This document shows positions 34,392-43,355 of a DNA stretch of 64,000 nt, in pieces (position 1 is the stretch's first letter; each line of letters starts with the position of its first letter). The notes beneath the pieces are model-generated. The model saw nothing but the letters and a program-made list of their open reading frames with translations, was not told where the DNA came from and did no database searches. The position numbers and the translations under genes were made by a program. Origin of the DNA: CBDCVA01 sp965222935 [NCBI: Candidatus Latescibacterota bacterium]. Lineage in GTDB: Bacteria > Latescibacterota > CBDCVA01. Where the stretch lies: assembly GCA_965222935.1 (NCBI GenBank), contig CBDCVA010000002.1, forward strand, positions 930,001-994,000, given 5' to 3'.

Positions 34392-36278
34392 CTATCCGGA
34401 CGCGCCTCCACTGGCGGCATCACTTCCAACGTCGGACGAGCCGTCAGCCCCCAGCGTGGCGGCGATCGCCCCAGCCAAGCGCGGACCGATGCCCTCCACC
34501 CCGGCGATGGCCTCGGGCGACGCCTCCCGCAGCCCACGCACCGAGCCGAACGCCCGTAGAAGCGCCTTCTTTCTCGCTGCCCCCACCCCGGGGATGGCGT
34601 CCAGGTCGCTCGTCAGCGTGCGCCGCTGACGTAATTTACGGTGGTAGGTCACGGCGAAGCGGTGAGCCTCATCACGGACCGCCTGAAAAAGTCGGAGCGT
34701 CGAGGAGGTTTTAGGAATGGTCTGCGGATCGGAGAGATCGGGCAGGAAAACCTCTTCGAGCCGCTTGGCCAGAGCCGCGACAGCCTGATCGGGATGGCCT
34801 GCGGCCTCCAAGGCCGATTCCACCGCGCGCAACTGTCCCACGCCGCCGTCCACGAGCAAGAGGTCGGGCGGCTCGGCGCCGTTTTCGGTCAGCCGCGTGT
34901 AGTGGCGCACCACCACCTCGCGCAGCATGGCGAAGTCGTCTTGTCCCGCCACGGTGCGGATGCGGAAGTGACGGTACTCGCTCTTGCGCGGCTTTCCGTC
35001 CACGAAGGTCACGAGTGAGCCCACGGCGTCAGCGCCCTGAATCGTCGAAATATCCACGCAACTGACCCGCCGCACCGGCTCGGCCAAGTGCAAGTCCCGC
35101 GCCACCGCCCGCGCTAGGTGGGGCACCCGATCCCTGCGGCGCTCGCGCTTGAATTTCCACTCGATGAAGAGCGATTCGGCGTTCCTCGCCGCTAAAGACC
35201 CCATGCGCGCCTTGATGCCCCGCTTCGGCGCGCGCAAGTGCACTGGCCGCCCGCGCATCTCGGAAAGCCAGTGCTCGACGAGCTCGGCGTCGGGCACCTC
35301 GCAAGGCAGGACGATCTCGCCGGGGGGGCGCATGGCGCCGACGTAGAACTGCGTGACGAAGCTCCGAACCACCTCGTCCGGCTCCGACGAGAGCACCCCG
35401 CTCAAGAAGTGATGCTTCCGGCCCAGGAGCTTCCCGCCACGCACCTCCAGCACCACACCGCAGGCGCTGTCATCCTCCTGGTAAAGGCCGACGACATCCC
35501 AGTCGTCTTCGGAGAGCGTCACGACCCGCTGCTTGTGCAGGACGGCGTGGACATCCTGCAGCCGGTCGCGTAGGACCGCCGCCTCCTCGAAGTGCTCCTC
35601 CTCCGCGGCGTCATGCATCCGCGCATCGAGCGTATGAACCAGCTCGCGGCTCCTGCCCGAAAGGAACAGCACTGCCTGGTCGATCATACGATTGTACCCC
35701 TCCTGGGAAACGTAGCCCACGCACGGGGCCTCGCACCGCTTGATGTGGTAATCCAGGCAGGGGCGGTCGATGCTCTTGGCCGGCAGCGGCGGTCTGCATG
35801 AGCGAATGGGGAAAACGCGCCGCAGGGTCTCGAGCGTCCGGCGCATACTCTTAACGTCCGTGTAGGGGCCAAAGGTGCGCCCACTGTCCCGGCTCGGCCT
35901 GCGCGTGATGGTCACGCGCGGGAAGGGTTCGTCCGTGATTTCGATGTAAGGGTACTTCTTATCATCCTTGAGATGGATGTTGTAGCGGGGCTTGTGCTCC
36001 TTGACCAGAGTCGCTTCCAGGATCAGGGCCTCGACCTCGGAATCGGTGACGATGGTCTCGAAGTCGCGAGCCTTGTCCACCATGATATCCACGATGATCC
36101 GCTCGTTCGGGCGCGTCGTCCCGAAGTACTGCTGAAGGCGCTTGCGCAGGGCCTTCGCCTTGCCAACGTAGATGAACCTGCCCTCGGCGTCCTTCATCAT
36201 GTAGACGCCGGGGCGGAGCGGCACGCTCGGCAGCTTCTCCGCGAGCGGATGGGGTGGTTTCGGACCGCTCATGGCCAT
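34392..36278 (-). CDS. uvrC: excinuclease ABC subunit C
   Basis: 628 residues, full length. GIY-YIG nuclease domain (GVYMMKDAEGRFIYVGKAKA), Cys-rich region (CLDYHIKRCEAPCVGYV), UVR motif (EEHFEEAAVLRDRLQDVH), RNase H-like half with CVDISTIQGADAVGSL, LLLVDGGVGQL and RDEAHRFA, and a helix-hairpin-helix tail (IPGVGAARKKALLRAFGS; VEGIGPRLAGAI). It incises damaged DNA on both sides of a lesion after UvrA and UvrB. Two in-frame ATGs stand at the start. Note DIST where most UvrCs have DISH; the other active-site residues are present. The last 20 residues are a low-complexity tail. Confidence 0.95.
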   Translation of the reverse strand: MAMSGPKPPHPLAEKLPSVPLRPGVYMMKDAEGRFIYVGKAKALRKRLQQYFGTTRPNERIIVDIMVDKARDFETIVTDSEVEALILEATLVKEHKPRYNIHLKDDKKYPYIEITDEPFPRVTITRRPSRDSGRTFGPYTDVKSMRRTLETLRRVFPIRSCRPPLPAKSIDRPCLDYHIKRCEAPCVGYVSQEGYNRMIDQAVLFLSGRSRELVHTLDARMHDAAEEEHFEEAAVLRDRLQDVHAVLHKQRVVTLSEDDWDVVGLYQEDDSACGVVLEVRGGKLLGRKHHFLSGVLSSEPDEVVRSFVTQFYVGAMRPPGEIVLPCEVPDAELVEHWLSEMRGRPVHLRAPKRGIKARMGSLAARNAESLFIEWKFKRERRRDRVPHLARAVARDLHLAEPVRRVSCVDISTIQGADAVGSLVTFVDGKPRKSEYRHFRIRTVAGQDDFAMLREVVVRHYTRLTENGAEPPDLLLVDGGVGQLRAVESALEAAGHPDQAVAALAKRLEEVFLPDLSDPQTIPKTSSTLRLFQAVRDEAHRFAVTYHRKLRQRRTLTSDLDAIPGVGAARKKALLRAFGSVRGLREASPEAIAGVEGIGPRLAGAIAATLGADGSSDVGSDAASGGASG

Positions 36279-36299
36279 AGGTCGTGATCCGTCGCCGGA

Positions 36300-36824
36300 T
36301 CAGCCATCCCCTAATTCGACGACCTCCACCTCCAGCGTCGCCGGGTCGAGCAGTGCCACCGTTGCGCGCCCGCCCACCCAGCCGTAAGCCTCCCCGGGGT
36401 TCAGAATCAGGTCGGCGCGGACGCCGTTCAGATCAGCCCGCTCCCCACGGCGGATGTCGAGCGCGTGCGTATGGCCGTAGAGCAGGATGTCCGGCGGCTC
36501 CGGCACACTATCGAGCGTGAAGCGCCACGGCTCGTGCCCCACCAGAATGGAACGCCCGGCCCACTCGAAGCGATGCAACCCCTCGTGGAGTGTCCCGATG
36601 CCTTCGTACCGCTGGTGCAAGAGTGCGTGGTCCCCGTCGTTATTCCCGAAAACCCCCACGAGCGGGACACTTAGAGGCTTGAAGTCATCGGCCGTGAACG
36701 GCGCGACGAAGTCACCCGCATGTACCACGATCCCAACGGAGTTCGCGCGAAAGACCTCGACCGCTTCTCGGATGTGCGGTCTGTGGTCGTGCGTATCTGT
36801 GATAATGCCAAGGCGTTCCGCCAC
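36300..36824 (-). CDS. MJ0936/YfcE-type metallophosphodiesterase
   Basis: 174 residues. Metal-binding motifs: IITDTHDH, VHAGDF, FGNNDGD, LVGHEP and YGHTHA, in the order of the small calcineurin-like phosphodiesterases. They cleave phosphodiesters, often with Mn or Ni; physiological substrates are mostly unknown. GTG at 36824 has ggagg seven bases upstream and fits the family N-terminus better than the TTG at 36842. Its end is 21 bases from uvrC, same strand. Confidence 0.88.
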   Translation of the reverse strand: MAERLGIITDTHDHRPHIREAVEVFRANSVGIVVHAGDFVAPFTADDFKPLSVPLVGVFGNNDGDHALLHQRYEGIGTLHEGLHRFEWAGRSILVGHEPWRFTLDSVPEPPDILLYGHTHALDIRRGERADLNGVRADLILNPGEAYGWVGGRATVALLDPATLEVEVVELGDG

Positions 36825-36872
36825 GCGCGCCCTCCAGGACAAGTTATGACTATGGGGGTGGCTCTTGCTAGC

Positions 36873-38012
36873 TCACCGGCATTGATGGGAATCTACGCCG
36901 ACAGAGCGCCGGCGGCAACCGGAGAGGCCCAGGTGCCTGGCCAAGGCGCGGACCCTGTGCCGGTAGGTGTGCTCGGCGAGGACGCGCACCCGTGCGTTGG
37001 CGGCCAGGCGCGTACGCCTCGGCGGATCGGCCATGATCTCCTGCGCGCGCTCGCGTAGCTCCTCCACCGAGCTGTACGCGACCACTTCGCAACCCTCGTC
37101 GAAGTAGCGATCGAGGACACGGCGCCGGTCCACCAACTGCGCGCAACCGCAAGCCGCCCAGGCGAAAAGATGTGGGTTGACGTAGTCGGCGTCGAGGACC
37201 AATCCGTCGTCGGTGATGGAACTGTGAATGTTCAGAGCCAGATCCGTCGCGGCGGCGATGCGGGCATAGAGCCGGTCGGCCACCCAGCGGCCTCGACCGC
37301 GGACTCTCTCTCTAAGTGCCGTCTCCACAGGGAAATCCACGCCCCACAGTGGAACCTCTTCGAGCCAGCCGTGACCCCAAATGGCTATATCCCAGTCGAG
37401 TAGCGCGCGCAGGATCGAGACGCGGTTGCGCGTCGGCTTTCCGATGAAAGAGATGGCAGCACGCGAGTCCCTCACCTCATCGGGCGCAAGCGGCACGGGC
37501 CCAAGCCTGTCATCGGGGGCAGCGGTGGGCAGCACATGCACTTCCCTTGCTCCCGCCTCGCGAAAGGCGCGAACACCCTCTCGCTCCCCCATAGCGAAGA
37601 CGGCGTCGTAGGCGGCCCCCTCGGCCACGCGCTCGGGAAAGAGCGCCACGTCCTCGACGAACCAGAGCGCGGTAAGTGCGCCCATCGCCCTCGCGGAGGC
37701 GATCACGTTGACGTCCAAGGGGCTCAGGGAGAAAGTCAGCAGGACATCGGGCCGATGATCCCGGACGACGGCGAGAGCCATTTCGTCCGCGCGGGTGCGT
37801 CGGGCGGCTTCGTCACGGGCGTACCAGGGTGAGGCGGACGGCTGCCGTCCCATGATCCTCGCCCCGTCAACGATGCGAACGTCTGCCCCCTCGGCGCGCA
37901 GGGCCCTGCTCGTGTGGACAGCAACGACGCGCGAGCCGCCACGCACGGGTAGGCCGACGAGCCATCGACCGGGAAGGGCCTTCACGTCACGTCGCCGAGC
38001 GGTAGCATACAC
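36873..38012 (-). CDS. CgeB-like glycosyltransferase
   Basis: 379 residues, soluble. N-terminal Rossmann part (LLTFSLSPLDVNVIASARAMGALTALWF, read in pieces) then the C-terminal CgeB/Glyco_trans_1_2-type domain: AISFIGKPTRNRVSILRALL, LALNIHSSITDDG, YVNPHLFAWAACGCAQLVD, and YSSVEELRERAQEIMADPP. These add sugars to surface proteins such as spore-coat or flagellar proteins. The start codon is uncertain (GTG at 38012 or 37985). It is 24 bases after the epimerase gene, same strand, consistent with a shared sugar or surface-glycan pathway. Confidence 0.75.
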   Translation of the reverse strand: MYATARRRDVKALPGRWLVGLPVRGGSRVVAVHTSRALRAEGADVRIVDGARIMGRQPSASPWYARDEAARRTRADEMALAVVRDHRPDVLLTFSLSPLDVNVIASARAMGALTALWFVEDVALFPERVAEGAAYDAVFAMGEREGVRAFREAGAREVHVLPTAAPDDRLGPVPLAPDEVRDSRAAISFIGKPTRNRVSILRALLDWDIAIWGHGWLEEVPLWGVDFPVETALRERVRGRGRWVADRLYARIAAATDLALNIHSSITDDGLVLDADYVNPHLFAWAACGCAQLVDRRRVLDRYFDEGCEVVAYSSVEELRERAQEIMADPPRRTRLAANARVRVLAEHTYRHRVRALARHLGLSGCRRRSVGVDSHQCR

Positions 38013-38036
38013 GCGGGCCGCGTCGAGTCTCGCCCC

Positions 38037-38894
38037 CTAGTGCCGGTCCCGTTCGGCCTCCTGTGCCGCGGTGGTGATCGCCGCGACCTGATCCGCGAAC
38101 CGGATGGAGCTATTGTCCTCGGGCGCGTAGCCGATCACTTTGCGCGCGTTGGCGATGCTCCAGAAGTTGTGAGTATTCCCGCTGACACCATAAAAGATCT
38201 GGAAGGGCACGCCGTTAGGGTCCTCAATGTTCTCGGTCTCGATGCTCGCGATGACGAGCTGTACCTGGTCGCGCACGCTCAGGTAAGCCCCCAGCGCCCT
38301 GTGCACCTTCTTGAGATCGTCAGGACCGCACCTGTCGATGTCGGCCTCCCGAGGGCCGCCGATCCTCAGATGTACGTTCTCCAGCACCTTGCCTCCGAGC
38401 CCTCCTCCTGACGCGAATACGAAACCCAAGAGCTCATAGGATGCCTTCGACCAGCCATAGAAATTGTCGGACAGAGGGTACATGTCGGGGGTCACGAACT
38501 CCATCTTGTCGTCCCAGATGAGCCGCTCGTAGTAGTCGGCCGCATGGTTGGAGCTAAGGATCACGGCGCGGCGGACGCCCTCCTCCAGAGAGGTCTGGCA
38601 GACGTTATGCGCCATGTTGATGTTATCGGCCTCGGCCCAGTAGCTGTCCTCCGACGCCTCGGACCTCACGAACCCGCAATGGACCACAGCGTCGGCGCCT
38701 CGGAAATGTTCGCGGTAGGCATCGCGATTCCGGCCCAGCAGGTCCGCTATGATGACGCCCTCCACCGCCTGCCCCTCACGGTTCGTCATCCTGACGTCGA
38801 GCAGGGTCAGGTCGTAGCGCTCGCGAAGGGCGGGCAGCATCCGGCCGGCAACGTACCCCGCAGCGCCCGTGACGACGACTTTGCGTTTGGCCAT
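38037..38894 (-). CDS. NAD-dependent epimerase/dehydratase (extended SDR)
   Basis: 285 residues from an ATG with gagaggag upstream. Starts with the SDR dinucleotide motif VVVTGAAGYVAGRMLPAL, then DAVVHCGF, SSNHAADYY, NFYGWSKASYELLG (the YxxxK pair) and RIGGPREADI. It probably acts on sugars or sugar acids; uronate dehydrogenases have a similar layout, which would fit uronic acid metabolism, but this is unproven. The gene is 24 bases upstream of the glycosyltransferase gene. Confidence 0.83.
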   Translation of the reverse strand: MAKRKVVVTGAAGYVAGRMLPALRERYDLTLLDVRMTNREGQAVEGVIIADLLGRNRDAYREHFRGADAVVHCGFVRSEASEDSYWAEADNINMAHNVCQTSLEEGVRRAVILSSNHAADYYERLIWDDKMEFVTPDMYPLSDNFYGWSKASYELLGFVFASGGGLGGKVLENVHLRIGGPREADIDRCGPDDLKKVHRALGAYLSVRDQVQLVIASIETENIEDPNGVPFQIFYGVSGNTHNFWSIANARKVIGYAPEDNSSIRFADQVAAITTAAQEAERDRH

Positions 38895-39126
38895 CTCATC
38901 GCTCCTCTCGACGTACGGATACTCTAGACAGCTTGCTTCGGCGCTCGAGCCCACGAACCCGCGGCACACGCCTCCGAACCCCGCTCGAATCGGCGCTTTA
39001 GCGCTCGGAGGTTCGCCCCTCGGGTAGATTGACGGACTCAGGCAGCAGGAGAGAGTGCTGTACCCATCCGGCCGGCGCCCGCGCCAGAAGCTGCCATAGC
39101 CCCAATGGATCCAATCCACGAAACCG

Positions 39127-40296
39127 TCATCGACCGGGTGGCTTCAGATCATAAACAAAGCAGTCCAACAAAGCGGCCCGCATCCAACAGATCGTTTCTT
39201 CGCGTGCATCCTCCGGAGCCGGTTCACGGAACCAGGTTTGGGCGTATATTGCTTCCAGAAGGCGCCCGTAGTTATTCGGTGTTCCCAATGTGCTTCTTGC
39301 AAGGCCGAAGAAGTCTGCCAGCCCCGCATTCGATGCGTTATTCAACGATACGAAGCGGTCCGGCCTTGCAAGCGCCAGCAGCCGGGTTGCCCTACCCGGC
39401 CCGATTCCATTGAAACGCACAAGTTCCTCATAGGCTGCGATTGCCACGTCCAGAAAACCGCCATCTTTGGCGGTGACAACACGTCGAACGGCATTTTGAA
39501 TTTCCTCGCGGTTACCACCAAATACGGCGTTCAGGGCAGGTTGTCGCATGTCACCGAGCAATGCCCAGCCCCCCTCTCCGGTCAGACCGAGCAGGCGCTT
39601 CTTGTCGTAATCACCAAGCGTGCGCCAGTTTTCCTGTTTAACGACATCGTGCAAAACCTGAATGGTTTCACTCCAGCTACACGGCTCCCCCAGAACCGAC
39701 CATGCGTGACGCTCGCTCCACCACCGGTCGCATTGCTCCAAGGCTGCGACATAGCTTCTCCAGCCATCGACTTCTTCCAGCAACTTTCTGGGCGTCGAAT
39801 CGACCGTCACTGGGAGCCGCAACGGAGGCCGGGGAGGGTTCTCTTTCCTTGACTCGGCATAGTTATTGATGGCGCATTCGTCGAGTGGACCACACTGTTC
39901 CCACAGCCGATCAAACCAACTCTCCACAGCTTCCGTGTCCGAAGTCTCAAACAGTGCCTCTTCGTTCATCCCGAAACCGCCAGACGTGAAATTCGCGCTT
40001 CCGATCCAAGCAACAGAGCTGCCCTCACCTTGGAACACGTAAACTTTCGGATGAAAACGCCGGCTTTCGTCAGCCACGCGCAGTTCGCCCATATCGGCTA
40101 GTATCCTCAGCGCGACCGGGTCGGTGAGGTTGCCCCAAAGACCGACGACCGCGCGAATTTCAAGGGACGCAGTTCGGCCCTGCACCGTACGGAGACCTTC
40201 GTTGCTGGTCGCCCAGGCCGTCGCAAGATCGATTCCGGTTGCCCACACGAGGTTTTCGGAAAACCGGCTTAGTATATTCTCTCGGTTGATCAGCAT
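39127..40296 (-). CDS. phospholipase D-family protein with atypical C-terminus
   Basis: 389 residues. Residues 80-125 carry the HKD-type half-site HPKVYVFQGEGSSVAWIGSA plus NFTSGG, which can act as nuclease or phosphodiesterase when dimerised. The rest is all-helical; near residue 300 FNGIGPGRATRLLALA resembles a helix-hairpin-helix DNA-binding motif and HPKVYVF-type nucleases are often in restriction or defence genes. Codon use and GC look lower than in the neighbours, suggesting import. A second HKD motif is not visible. No partner restriction genes are next to it. Confidence 0.65.
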   Translation of the reverse strand: MLINRENILSRFSENLVWATGIDLATAWATSNEGLRTVQGRTASLEIRAVVGLWGNLTDPVALRILADMGELRVADESRRFHPKVYVFQGEGSSVAWIGSANFTSGGFGMNEEALFETSDTEAVESWFDRLWEQCGPLDECAINNYAESRKENPPRPPLRLPVTVDSTPRKLLEEVDGWRSYVAALEQCDRWWSERHAWSVLGEPCSWSETIQVLHDVVKQENWRTLGDYDKKRLLGLTGEGGWALLGDMRQPALNAVFGGNREEIQNAVRRVVTAKDGGFLDVAIAAYEELVRFNGIGPGRATRLLALARPDRFVSLNNASNAGLADFFGLARSTLGTPNNYGRLLEAIYAQTWFREPAPEDAREETICWMRAALLDCFVYDLKPPGR

Positions 40297-40640
40297 CGCG
40301 TCGCTCCGGATCGGTCGATGGGGTCCACACTACCATGGGGAAGCGCCGCGCATTTGCATGCCGCGCGCCGATTTGTTACCTCTGCTACCCGGAAGGTGAT
40401 GCGGAACGCGTTCGGAGACTGCGGCCCGGTCGTCTCGCTCAATCGCCGCAACGGCTACAACCCCTTGCGTCATCGGCCCTCAATCGGACGCCAGCCGGCG
40501 TTTAATTGTCACACCCCACGCACAAGCGGCATCTCCTATTAGTGCCCGTTGCCCCAAAGGTACTGGAGTGGGTGCACTGAGGCGAATCTTTGTATACTCT
40601 GGCGCGACTGAATGGACGATGACGTGAGGAGGGACTACCC
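40297..40640. other. 344-base intergenic region
   Basis: Divergent spacer between the PLD-like gene and the aminotransferase. It holds one short open frame (40335-40505, about 56 codons) beginning MGKRRAFACRAPICYLCYP, which lacks a ribosome binding site and is not supported as a gene. TATACT around 40591-40596 is a possible -10 for the aminotransferase; I see no matching -35. No hairpin or repeat stands out. Confidence 0.45.
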
Positions 40641-41534
40641 ATGGCGCGTGAGAGAATTGCCTACATCAATGGTGAGATCGTCCCGGAGAGCCAGGCGAAG
40701 GTATCGATCAGCGACCTGGGTTTCCTTTATGGCGACGCGGCCTTCGACACGACCCGCACGTTTGGTCACAGGATATTCAAGCTTCAGGAGCATCTCGATC
40801 GGTTCTATGAGTCGCTGAAATACATGCGCATTGAAATCGAACTCAAGAAGAGCGACCTGGCTGACCTCACCATGCAAGTCCTGGAGGCCAACCTTGAGCT
40901 CCTGGACAAAGACGATGACTACTGGGTGACCCAGCGCGCCACCCGGGGAATCCGAGGCGGAGGGGGGCCGACCATCGTGGTGGAGTGCTGGCCGCTGCCG
41001 TTCGCCGAACGCGCCAAGTTCTTCAGAGACGGCGTGCCTGTGGTCACGCCATCGATCAGGCGGGTGCCGCCCGAGGCCCTGAGTCCCAGAGTCAAGACGC
41101 ACAACTACCTCAATCTGGTCCACGGCATCCTGGAGGCCCAGGCGCAGAACCCGGATGCCCTGTCGATCCTGCTCGACACGAACGGCAACCTCTGCGAGGG
41201 CTCCGGGGCGAATATCTTTGTCGTCAAGAAAGGCGCGTTGCTCACTCCCAAGGAGCGTTACGTCCTCGCCGGCATCAGCCGCCAGACCACGATTGAGCTG
41301 GCCCATGAGCTAGGCACGGAGGTCAGAGAGGAGGACATCGACCCGTTCGACGCCTACACCGCCGATGAGGTGTTCATCACGTCCACGAGCTGGTGCATCT
41401 GCCCCGTATCCACCCTGAACGGGGCGACCATCGGTGACGGGAGCGTTCCCGGTCCCGTCACCGACCGCCTCCAGAAGGCGTACAGCGACCTCGTCGGAAT
41501 CGACATCGTGGGCCAGTACCTGGCGCGGCTGTAG
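40641..41534 (+). CDS. class IV PLP-dependent aminotransferase
   Basis: 297 residues. Family features: YINGEIVPESQAKVSISDLG near the start, LSPRVKTHNYLNLV around the PLP lysine (residue about 153), LLDTNGNLCEGSGANIFVVK, GISRQTTIELAHELG and DEVFITSTSWCICPVSTLNG. Enzymes of this group are branched-chain amino acid, D-amino acid or 4-amino-4-deoxychorismate lyase types; TSTSWCICPVSTLNG is closest to the first two. Good ribosome binding site (gaggaggga). It ends 134 bases before the selenocysteine tRNA gene on the opposite strand. Confidence 0.85.
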   Translation: MARERIAYINGEIVPESQAKVSISDLGFLYGDAAFDTTRTFGHRIFKLQEHLDRFYESLKYMRIEIELKKSDLADLTMQVLEANLELLDKDDDYWVTQRATRGIRGGGGPTIVVECWPLPFAERAKFFRDGVPVVTPSIRRVPPEALSPRVKTHNYLNLVHGILEAQAQNPDALSILLDTNGNLCEGSGANIFVVKKGALLTPKERYVLAGISRQTTIELAHELGTEVREEDIDPFDAYTADEVFITSTSWCICPVSTLNGATIGDGSVPGPVTDRLQKAYSDLVGIDIVGQYLARL

Positions 41535-41668
41535 AGCGTATCGACGACACCCGCGATCCGATCCGGGTCTCGCCTAGAAGCTGCTCCCCAGCCGCATCTC
41601 TTCTGAGCGTCACCAGTCGAGTGTGCGGGGTGTCTCTTAAAGCCGGTATGTCACAAGGGCGAGCGGTA

Positions 41669-41766
41669 TGGCGGGAGCGTGTGGGAATCGAACCCACCCG
41701 GGCCGGGATCACCGACCCGCGCCGGATTTGAAGTCCGGGAGGCCCACCAGGCGCCCTTTCACTCCC
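41669..41766 (-). tRNA. selC: tRNA-Sec (selenocysteine), anticodon TCA
   Basis: Read on the minus strand, the anticodon arm is CCGGACTTCAAATCCGG, a five-base-pair stem around the seven-base loop CTTCAAA with anticodon TCA, as in bacterial selenocysteine tRNA. The length (98 with the CCA), the long variable arm (CGGG/CCCG stem) and the T-arm GTGGGTTCGATTCCCAC fit. Acceptor GGGAGTG pairs with CGCTCCC; discriminator G and an encoded CCA (41672-41669) follow. The eighth pair of an 8+5 acceptor-T stack would be A-A, a minor departure. No selA, selB or selD is near, so those genes must lie elsewhere. Confidence 0.88.
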
Positions 41767-41873
41767 GCATCGTACTTCCGGGGTCTCAGGAGACGAGGGG
41801 CGGCGACGTCAGATTTCCTGGGACTGGAGCCCGCCCCGGCCCTTCGGCTACGGTCGGCCTCGCCGCGGGAGCC

Positions 41874-42176
41874 TCAGAGGCGGACCGCCCCCATCCCGTT
41901 GCGCCGGTACGCCCTGAATAGAAGAACCCCAACCAGCGTCATCACAATGAGCGATGTGCTCACGATGGCGATGGTGCTCCAGAAGATGCCGTCGGCGAGC
42001 CTCGCGCCGCCATCCGATCCGCCCGCGGAGGCCAGCGCCGTCTTGCACAGCGCGCACTGGGCGGAGGCCGATGCCCGATAGAGCAACACCGCGAGCAGCG
42101 TCAAAACGCCACAGGCCCAGAGACTCCAGCCATGCGTTCGGGCGGTTACTATGCGGCGTTCCTTGCTCCAGCGCAC
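41874..42176 (-). CDS. small membrane protein with CxxC near the N-terminus
   Basis: 100 residues. GTG at 42176 has ggagggg five bases upstream. A signal-like helix (LWACGVLTLLAVLLYRASAS) is followed by QCALCKTALASAGGS, a CxxC on the outside, and then a second helix (GIFWSTIAIVSTSLIVMTLVGVLLF) ending in a basic tail. Proteins with this QCALCxTAL layout occur next to cytochrome oxidase genes; the CxxC may bind metal or shuttle thiols. It is the last gene of the heme A / oxidase assembly set, 109 bases after DUF420. Confidence 0.6.
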   Translation of the reverse strand: MRWSKERRIVTARTHGWSLWACGVLTLLAVLLYRASASAQCALCKTALASAGGSDGGARLADGIFWSTIAIVSTSLIVMTLVGVLLFRAYRRNGMGAVRL

Positions 42177-42285
42177 TCCATCCCCTCCAGGGAAGCGGTC
42201 CACTGCAAAGACCGACCCCAAATCAGCGACTCCTGATGATATATCGACCTCAATCCCCGTGTCAAGGTTCCCCTCGCGCGCCCAG

Positions 42286-42714
42286 CTAGCGCGCGGGGTA
42301 GAGGTGGTAGAGCATCGCGTACACCACGACGCCCGTGACCGAGACGTAGAGCCAAATGGGCAGTGTCCAGCGAGCGATCCTGACGTGGCGCTCGAACTGG
42401 CCTCTGAGCGCATGATAGAGCGTCGCGAGCGCCAGCGGTAGGATCGCAGTGGCGAGGACGATGTGGGAGAGCAGGATGACGAAGTAGAAGGACCGCACCC
42501 ACCCCCCGCCCGTGAAAGACGTAGCGCCGTGATAGTAGTGGTAGATGAGGTACGAAGCGAGAAAGAGGACCGAGACGCCGAAGGCCGAAAGCATACAGAC
42601 CTTGTGGGCCGCGATGCGCCTTGCCCGGATGAAGAGATAGCCGATGGTGAGCAGGATGCCGCTAGTCCCGTTCAGCATGGCGTTGAGAGCCGGCAAATCC
42701 GATACCGAGATCAC
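42286..42714 (-). CDS. DUF420 membrane protein, probable cytochrome oxidase assembly factor
   Basis: 142 residues with four transmembrane helices. DLPALNAMLNGTSGILLTIGYL at the start, KVCMLSAFGVSVLFLASYLI, then SFYFVILLSHIVLATAILPL and RWTLPIWLYVSVTGVVVYAM follow the DUF420/CtaM (YozB) pattern; His residues in YHYYHG and LLSHIVLA are conserved there. CtaM is needed for heme-A oxidase activity in Gram-positive bacteria. Its first four bases overlap the SCO gene stop (ATGA). Confidence 0.85.
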   Translation of the reverse strand: MISVSDLPALNAMLNGTSGILLTIGYLFIRARRIAAHKVCMLSAFGVSVLFLASYLIYHYYHGATSFTGGGWVRSFYFVILLSHIVLATAILPLALATLYHALRGQFERHVRIARWTLPIWLYVSVTGVVVYAMLYHLYPAR

Positions 42715-43355
42715 CCCTCCCGCTCCCTGCGCAGGAGGGCCACGTCCGTCGCGAGCTGCCTGAGGGCTTCTGGGGCAGTACTATCGTAGTAGCCTCTGAT
42801 CCGGGCCTCGCGGTCCACGAGGACGAACTTCAGGCTGTGGGGGATGTCGTCCTCCGCCGCATCCACACCTCCCCCAGGACCGGGTCCGGCGGATAGGTGA
42901 AAACCTTCTCCCGCAAGATGGTAGATGGCCTCACGCTTGCCGGTCAGGAAGAACCAGCGGTCGGATTCGGCGCCGTAGTTGTCGGCGTACCGGGAGAGAA
43001 CCTCAGGCGTGTCGCGGTCCGGATCGACGGTGAAAGAGACCAGGCGAACGTCGTCCGCCTCCGTCAAGGAGGCTTGGAGTCGCGCCATGCGGGCGGTCAT
43101 CATGGGACACTGACCGGGACAGTTCGTGAAGATGAAATCTCCGACCCAGACCCGATCCCGGAGTTCCTCAAGCCCCATAGGTCGGCCACTGCGCTCGATC
43201 AGGGAGAAATCGGGGACCTGGCCGTAGACAGGAAGCGTAGACGCCCTCGAGGGACGGAGATTGCGCCAGACCCAGAGCTGTACCATGCCCGCCGCCAAGA
43301 GCACGGCCGCCAATGCGCCCAGGATGAAGAGACGCCGCTTCAGAGCCGCCTGCAT
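42711..43355 (-). CDS. SCO1/SenC copper chaperone
   Basis: 214 residues. An N-terminal membrane anchor (FILGALAAVLLAAGMVQLWV) is followed by a thioredoxin fold with the copper-binding CPGQC (Cys79, Cys83) and a downstream His in DIPHSLKFVLVD, plus the family strands FSLIERSG, RVWVGDFIFT and SFTVDPDRDTP. It delivers copper to the CuA centre of cytochrome oxidase. ATG at 43355 overlaps the permease stop (TGATG); coupling on both sides shows one transcript. Confidence 0.9.
   Translation of the reverse strand: MQAALKRRLFILGALAAVLLAAGMVQLWVWRNLRPSRASTLPVYGQVPDFSLIERSGRPMGLEELRDRVWVGDFIFTNCPGQCPMMTARMARLQASLTEADDVRLVSFTVDPDRDTPEVLSRYADNYGAESDRWFFLTGKREAIYHLAGEGFHLSAGPGPGGGVDAAEDDIPHSLKFVLVDREARIRGYYDSTAPEALRQLATDVALLRREREG

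Noticed and set aside
40335-40505. Short Cys-bearing frame (MGKRRAFACRAPICYLCYP)
   Set aside because: Suggestive of a zinc-binding peptide, but it has no ribosome binding site and lies between divergent genes.
41535-41668. Possible hairpins in the spacer between the aminotransferase and tRNA-Sec
   Set aside because: Stems of five to seven bases with long loops or wide separation and no T-run; too weak to call a terminator.
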